From: Actinomycetes bacterium
GTDB taxonomy: Bacteria > Actinomycetota > Actinomycetes > S36-B12 > GCA-2699445
DNA length: 49,106 nucleotides
Assembly: GCA_022599915.1 (NCBI GenBank)
Contig: JAHZLH010000017.1
Location: 1 to 49,106, forward strand
Direction: 5' to 3'
Shown here: positions 45,620-49,106 of the stretch, one piece after another
How the letters are laid out: each line of letters opens with the position of its first letter
Position numbering within the stretch: the stretch's first letter is position 1
Notes under the pieces: model-generated
Databases searched by the model: none
What the model was told of the DNA's origin: nothing
The model's input: the letters and a program-made list of their open reading frames with translations, nothing else
Position numbers and translations under genes: made by a program

Positions 45620-46540
45620 ATGAAACAGTTCCGTGACCACCTGACTGACGCTCTGCCGTACCTGGCGACTCTGGTCGTGTTGTGTGCGTTTGAGCCATTC
45701 CGAGCCTTCGCGCTCACCAATGCCGCTGTCCAGGCGACGCTCTTTGTCGCCGTGGCACTCATCCCGGCGAGCAAGACCGATCGAATGTCCTACGTCGACC
45801 TGGCGTGGCCGATCGGACTGGTCGCCATCGGGCTGCAGGCGATGCTGTTCACCGCCCCGGGAAATCTGGCTGGCTACCTCATTGCAACCCTCTACCTCCT
45901 CGCGGGTGGCCGGCTTGCCGCTATGGCAGTCATCGGGTGGCGTAAGGGCTGGCTGAACAAAGAGCTGCCGCGATACCAGTACCAGCGGATTCGTTGGCAG
46001 GAACGAGGTTGGCAGCAGCGGCCCGCCATGCTCTACGAAGTTTCGAGTCAAGGGCTGGCGAATATGTCGCTACTGGCGCTACCGGCGATCCTGACGGCTA
46101 CCACTTCAGCCGCGGCAGGTCCGCTCCTAGCATTGGGCGCGCTGATCTGGATCATCGGAATCTCCATTGAAGTGCTGGCCGATACTCAGAAAGCACAGTT
46201 CATGATTCGAAACGCCCGCTCCGGCAATCGCTCCGAATATTGCGCTGAGGGCCTGTGGCGATTCAGTCGACATCCGAATTACTTTGGCGAGTGGCTGGTG
46301 TGGACGGGCCTCGTCGTCGCTAGCCTGCCGGCCGCCCTTGCCGCGAGTATCCCGGCTGTCGGCGCAGCGTTGCTGACCTTGGGGCTGCTCTCAGTTCCAG
46401 TGCTGATGTATCGAATTCTGACGCACTACTCCGGTGCGGTACCGAGTGAGCACTACACGGTCCAAGCTCGACCGGGCTATGCGGACTACCAGAAGACCAC
46501 GAATATGTTCTTCCCCGGACCCACCAAGTCGGCTGTGTAA
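45620..46540 (+). CDS. DUF1295 / steroid 5-alpha-reductase-like membrane protein
   Basis: A 306-aa protein with about seven membrane spans. The C-terminal signature LWRFSRHPNYFGEWLVW is that of DUF1295 proteins, which share fold with steroid 5-alpha-reductases and isoprenylcysteine methyltransferases; NAD(P)H or SAM binding is thus possible. The middle block YVDLAWPIGLV is also typical. The substrate is unknown. The ATG at 45620 is preferred over the in-frame ATG at 45548 because GAGGAG stands six bases before it. The gap 45356-45619 shows no gene. A 38-codon frame with a strong ribosome-binding site follows 17 bases after the stop. Confidence 0.85.
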   Translation: MKQFRDHLTDALPYLATLVVLCAFEPFRAFALTNAAVQATLFVAVALIPASKTDRMSYVDLAWPIGLVAIGLQAMLFTAPGNLAGYLIATLYLLAGGRLAAMAVIGWRKGWLNKELPRYQYQRIRWQERGWQQRPAMLYEVSSQGLANMSLLALPAILTATTSAAAGPLLALGALIWIIGISIEVLADTQKAQFMIRNARSGNRSEYCAEGLWRFSRHPNYFGEWLVWTGLVVASLPAALAASIPAVGAALLTLGLLSVPVLMYRILTHYSGAVPSEHYTVQARPGYADYQKTTNMFFPGPTKSAV

Positions 46541-46557
46541 ATCACGGAGGTTTAGAC

Positions 46558-46674
46558 ATGCCTGCTACGGCCCAGCCCCTGACACCTCTGGGCGCGAGGT
46601 GGACGGTGCTACGCACAACCGGAGGTGAAAGCAGCAAACGATTCGCTTCCGGGGAAACTCAAGTCAATAGTTAG
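46558..46674 (+). CDS. Possible 38-aa small protein
   Basis: A frame too short for usual gene calling starts at ATG 46558 with CGGAGGT (a near-perfect ribosome-binding site) about seven bases upstream. The peptide opens MPATAQPLTPLGARWTVLRT and ends in a Ser/Lys/Gln-rich part; it has no signal sequence or cysteines. Its last 11 bases overlap the end of the convergent sulfotransferase-like gene. The strong site and closeness to the DUF1295 stop speak for expression; the lack of any recognised homologue speaks against a firm call. Confidence 0.35.
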   Translation: MPATAQPLTPLGARWTVLRTTGGESSKRFASGETQVNS

Positions 46675-47407
46675 AGTCTTTATCGATAAGGTGCGGGACG
46701 GTTTGCCACTTTCGCCAAAGGGTGCGGCAATCTGACAGCAGTTTCGGGTGTTGATTGGTAACCAGTTTCTGCGCTCGGCCTAGGTCCGCCTCTCGCTCAG
46801 GGTGAGGCATTGCGACCCTGGCGGGGTCGACCTTACCCGTCGATCTCGCCTCCACCTCAACTATTAGTTCGCGAACTCTCGCCAGACTGTCGGAATCAAC
46901 CCTTCGGGCTTCGCAGCAGAGGAGATCAGCAAAGGCAGATACCACGACTTCGGGCTCGTTGACGGCAGTGGGAAAGGGCAAAAGACGGAGGCCGTGACGG
47001 TAGCGCCAGGCTCGACGGTAAAAGTGCCGGTACCAGTAGAGCCCGGCACCGGCAGAGAGTTCCTCCCGAACCATAAGGCTCGCAACGCAGTCCACCGGCT
47101 CGCGAACTAACAGAACGGTTGGGATACCCAAGCGATGCCCCGCCGCCACCGCAGCAGATCCGTGGCTGTGGCTCCAATACCTCAGTTCGGGAAAGTGGAC
47201 ATGCACCAAGAGGGCAACGTAGGTATTGGCCGAACGGGGGAAACCTTCGATCACAACATCAGTCGATTCGGAGGGAAGCGTGAAGCGTGACGACAACCTG
47301 GCTGCGACTCGAAAAGCAACATCGGAATCGTACAAGGCACTACGCGCGATCCACCGGGCGTCTGCCAACATCCAGTTGCCAGTTGGAGCCGGGCTGGGAG
47401 TCACCAC
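46664..47407 (-). CDS. Sulfotransferase-like protein
   Basis: A 247-aa protein with the PAPS-binding features of sulfotransferases. The 5'-phosphosulfate loop is VIEGFPRSANTYVALL near residues 52-67 (most relatives have GxPRSGTT), and the 3'-phosphate block is VLLVREPVDCVASLM near 98-112. The remainder is helical and acceptor-specific. No signal sequence is present. In actinobacteria such enzymes modify lipids, sugars or natural products; the acceptor is unknown here. The start is GTG at 47407 or 47404. It lies between the helicase block and the pilin genes, perhaps as an insertion; base composition does not obviously differ. Confidence 0.8.
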   Translation of the reverse strand: MVTPSPAPTGNWMLADARWIARSALYDSDVAFRVAARLSSRFTLPSESTDVVIEGFPRSANTYVALLVHVHFPELRYWSHSHGSAAVAAGHRLGIPTVLLVREPVDCVASLMVREELSAGAGLYWYRHFYRRAWRYRHGLRLLPFPTAVNEPEVVVSAFADLLCCEARRVDSDSLARVRELIVEVEARSTGKVDPARVAMPHPEREADLGRAQKLVTNQHPKLLSDCRTLWRKWQTVPHLIDKDSNY

Positions 47408-47435
47408 GGCACGCTATCAGCGGACCCACGACTTT

Positions 47436-47461
47436 CCCGCCAACCCGTAAACGGTTGCGGG
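47436..47461. terminator. Hairpin between the pilin genes and the sulfotransferase gene
   Basis: CCCGC-AACC and GGTT-GCGGG form a nine-pair stem with one bulged base around a seven-base loop. It lies 55 bases beyond the stop of the TadE-like gene. No T tract is seen, so the call is tentative. Confidence 0.4.
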
Positions 47462-47514
47462 TCTAAGTTCGGGTCTAGCGACACGCTGACGACAACTACC
47501 GAAGTAGCAAGCCC

Positions 47515-47880
47515 TCATCCGATCGCCGCTTCCGCTGGTAGCAGCTCTGCCGCTGACTCCATCTCGATGTTGTCCCAACCCGAGAGTCGCGACACCGCAG
47601 CAGGCGTTGATATAGCCACCTGAACCTCGACTGTGGCACCCCGCGGGTAGCAGTGCAGGAGGCGGGCGGAATTCTGCTTCGCGACAGTAGCAGCCACTTG
47701 GCAGGGACCTGGCTGCTGCAGTAGCGCTCCAGCTGCCGCCAAGGCGACTGCGTCCGCAACAGCTTCAGCGCGACCACGTGACACAGCACCGGCTGTCAGT
47801 GCCGCTGCAATGATTGCGCTACCAATCACGAATACAGTCCCCACGAGCAGTAGCGATAGTGATCCCCGGTCAGACATCAC
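47515..47880 (-). CDS. TadE-like protein (helicase/secretion-neighbourhood type)
   Basis: A 121-aa protein with a short N-terminus (MMSDRGS), then one hydrophobic helix (LSLLLVGTVFVIGSAIIAAAL) and an extracytoplasmic domain with two cysteines. The RGS start before the helix resembles a prepilin cleavage site, but the Glu at position +5 is lacking. Proteins of this kind regularly follow TadE in the actinobacterial tad locus near the DUF1998 helicase. The ATG overlaps the TadE stop by four bases (ATGA), so translation is coupled. Confidence 0.8.
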   Translation of the reverse strand: MMSDRGSLSLLLVGTVFVIGSAIIAAALTAGAVSRGRAEAVADAVALAAAGALLQQPGPCQVAATVAKQNSARLLHCYPRGATVEVQVAISTPAAVSRLSGWDNIEMESAAELLPAEAAIG

Positions 47881-48299
47881 GCCGCCGGTTCTTGGGCCAC
47901 TACTAGTTGCGACGACAAGTGCGCCCCCAACCCGGCAAGTCGGGGAACTGGGGCTCGCAGGTGGTAGTTGGTGGTCACGGTGATGAGGTCACCCTGCGGC
48001 TTCGCCGCCACTCGCACATTCGGCAACACCCGTTGAGCTAGCTCAGCGGCCTCCGCAACCGAGGTGCCACTGGCGATCTCGCGCGCGGCAGATCTCGTTG
48101 CCGCGTCCAACTGACCCTGCACCTGACCTACGCGCAACAGCCACGACGCCAGCAAGACGACGATGAGTAGGGCCGGGATCATCAGCGCAAACTCCAGCGT
48201 CACCATCCCGGAGTCTCGCCGGAGAAACCCGCAGCCGCCTCGACATCGACTCGGGCCTCCGGCCCGTGCGCCACGCTGGCGGTCGCAGCGTGAATGCAC
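47877..48299 (-). CDS. TadE family pseudopilin
   Basis: A minor pilin of the tight-adherence system. After a basic, Cys/Gly/Arg-rich N-terminal part comes the cleavage motif G-MVTLE with Glu at +5, then the hydrophobic helix FALMIPALLIVVLLASWLL and a C-terminal domain of about 95 residues. The start is uncertain: GTG 48299 gives about 140 aa; an internal ATG at the cleavage motif would be too short; the longest frame overlaps the Flp gene. It follows the Flp stop by 17 bases and overlaps the TadE-like start. Confidence 0.8.
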   Translation of the reverse strand: MHSRCDRQRGARAGGPSRCRGGCGFLRRDSGMVTLEFALMIPALLIVVLLASWLLRVGQVQGQLDAATRSAAREIASGTSVAEAAELAQRVLPNVRVAAKPQGDLITVTTNYHLRAPVPRLAGLGAHLSSQLVVAQEPAA

Positions 48300-48316
48300 G
48301 GACCGGAACCCCGGGA

Positions 48317-48499
48317 CTACGCGAATAGGAATGAGAAGGCCCATTCCATAACCCGTTTGATGAGTTCCATCGCCCAGTCGCTCGTCAGCAGTTTGATCAG
48401 GATTCCTCCCAGCCCGGCAACTGCGACCGTGCCAACTGCATATTCCGCAGTTGTTAGGCCGTCCTCCTCCTTGACTACTCGGTCCACTATCTGTGGCAT
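48317..48499 (-). CDS. Flp-type pilin (DUF4244-like)
   Basis: A 60-aa prepilin. The leader is short and acidic/basic (MPQIVDRVVKEEDG), and the processing site G-LTTAE places Glu at +5. A hydrophobic helix (YAVGTVAVAGLGGILIKLL) and a short C-terminus ending in FSFLFA follow. The ATG at 48499 has GGGAGA about eight bases upstream. It is the first gene of a three-gene pilin unit. Normally tadA, tadB and tadC precede it, but here the upstream gene is divergent and unrelated. Confidence 0.85.
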   Translation of the reverse strand: MPQIVDRVVKEEDGLTTAEYAVGTVAVAGLGGILIKLLTSDWAMELIKRVMEWAFSFLFA

Positions 48500-48592
48500 T
48501 GCCAACTCTCCCTTCTGCGGCTCCCACCGCCTCACGTTCCGGCGTGCCAACCGGCATCCGAATCCGATCCGATTGATCCCGGATCTGGATTG

Positions 48593-48646
48593 CCCCAACT
48601 GTCGATCGGGTCTAGAGCGGGACACTTATCGACCGGGTAGTTGGGG
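48593..48646. promoter_or_regulatory. Long imperfect inverted repeat upstream of the Flp pilin gene
   Basis: CCCCAACT (48593-48600) and AGTTGGGG (48639-48646) are perfect 8-base arms; inside them TCGAT (48602) and ATCGA (48628) also pair. The element lies about 95 bases upstream of the pilin start and 160 bases before the divergent secreted-protein gene. It could be a regulator site or a transcript hairpin. The remaining 48500-48807 gap has no gene. Confidence 0.35.
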
Positions 48647-48807
48647 ATGACTCAGACAGGTACTCGATTGGGGAATCTCGTCACGTAGCGGGCGTTAACG
48701 CTCACCAGGACATCGAGAGACACACCGCGCTGCGGGGACTAACGACCACAAAATGACTAGGATCCAAGCAACGGAGGGACTCTGATCCGAGTTATGAGGA
48801 GAAATCA

Positions 48808-49106
48808 ATGAACAAGATCTTGAGGGCGCTGGCCCTCGGTGCGGGCGCCCTAGCCTTAATAGTGGGCGGAGTGCTGGCGCCCAACGCCGCACAAGCGAAA
48901 AGGCCTCCGGGCTACGAAAAGTGCGGTGATGGCACATTCCATGTTTTGAGTAAGGGCGACACCATTACCGATGACGCCGGCACCACCAAGAAGGTCAAGA
49001 AGGGCTACTACGAAACCTTCGTCTACAGCGACGGTGTAATCAGTTGTTACGACGCGTCTCGCTTGTTCCATAACTTCCTAGGGTGGGAAGCCACCTACGA
49101 AAACAA
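48808..49106 (+). CDS. Secreted protein, unknown, cut by the window end
   Basis: An unlisted open frame runs from ATG 48808 to the end of the window without a stop (99 codons seen). AGGAGA seven bases before the ATG is a good ribosome-binding site. A signal sequence of about 30 residues (MNKILRALALGAGALALIVG, with cleavage after AAQA) is followed by a Lys/Tyr/Gly-rich domain with cysteines in YEKCGDG and ISCYDA that may pair. No family is recognised; the length is unknown. It is divergent from the pilin unit. Confidence 0.75.
   Translation, partial: MNKILRALALGAGALALIVGGVLAPNAAQAKRPPGYEKCGDGTFHVLSKGDTITDDAGTTKKVKKGYYETFVYSDGVISCYDASRLFHNFLGWEATYEN

Noticed and set aside
1-49106. tRNA, rRNA, CRISPR array, prophage or insertion sequence
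   Set aside because: I looked for T-loop patterns, regularly spaced repeats, transposase or integrase motifs and found none that hold up; a covariance search was not possible.

Overview
The window looks like a chromosomal segment of a high-GC Gram-positive actinobacterium, probably an uncultured lineage of moderately high GC. Support comes from frequent GTG starts, a resuscitation-promoting factor (Rpf), secreted TAP-type hydrolases, a Lys/Ala-rich topoisomerase I tail, and above all the gene order helicase (DUF1998) - BldG/anti-sigma pair - hppA - topA - tmk - holB - secreted hydrolase, with Flp/TadE genes beyond the helicase. As I remember it, that is the order in Streptomyces and relatives. 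I cannot name a genus. No rRNA, tRNA, CRISPR array, prophage or insertion sequence was seen.

Layout, left part (1-25 kb). The window opens inside a TesB thioesterase gene, followed by a YaaA-type gene and a convergent BarA-like hybrid histidine kinase. Next come a translationally coupled pair (secreted DUF2599 protein and polytopic membrane protein), a metallo-beta-lactamase-fold hydrolase and a secreted TAP-like hydrolase. A metallochaperone/aldo-keto reductase pair, a sirtuin, a YihY/BrkB protein, a 46-aa Cys-rich protein, a SulP transporter and a secreted trypsin-like protease follow. The block ends with an ABC-F ATPase, a LemA/DUF2207 pair, a RarD transporter, a rhomboid protease, a DUF255 protein and a PAP2 phosphatase. 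This is mostly housekeeping and envelope material with several tail-to-tail junctions of only a few bases.

Middle part (25-35 kb). This part is rich in exported proteins: a secreted protein whose reading frame carries an amber codon right after its signal sequence, a PQQ-type sugar dehydrogenase lipoprotein, an Rpf muralytic protein with a candidate structured leader, and a large NlpC/P60 protein with a second peptidase-like domain. Then come tmk-holB, a PspM-like membrane protein and a second TAP-like lipoprotein.

Right part (34.7-49.1 kb). cysE-cysK, topA, hppA and the anti-sigma/BldG pair all lie on the minus strand; the helicase is divergent. After it come a DUF1295 membrane protein, a possible 38-aa ORF, a sulfotransferase-like gene, three pilin-type genes (Flp, TadE, TadE-like) without adjacent tadABC machinery, and a secreted protein cut by the window end.

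I did not find a clear large new system. The best leads are the amber-interrupted secreted protein, the leader region of rpf, the split tad locus, the two-domain cell-wall hydrolase and two short unlisted ORFs.
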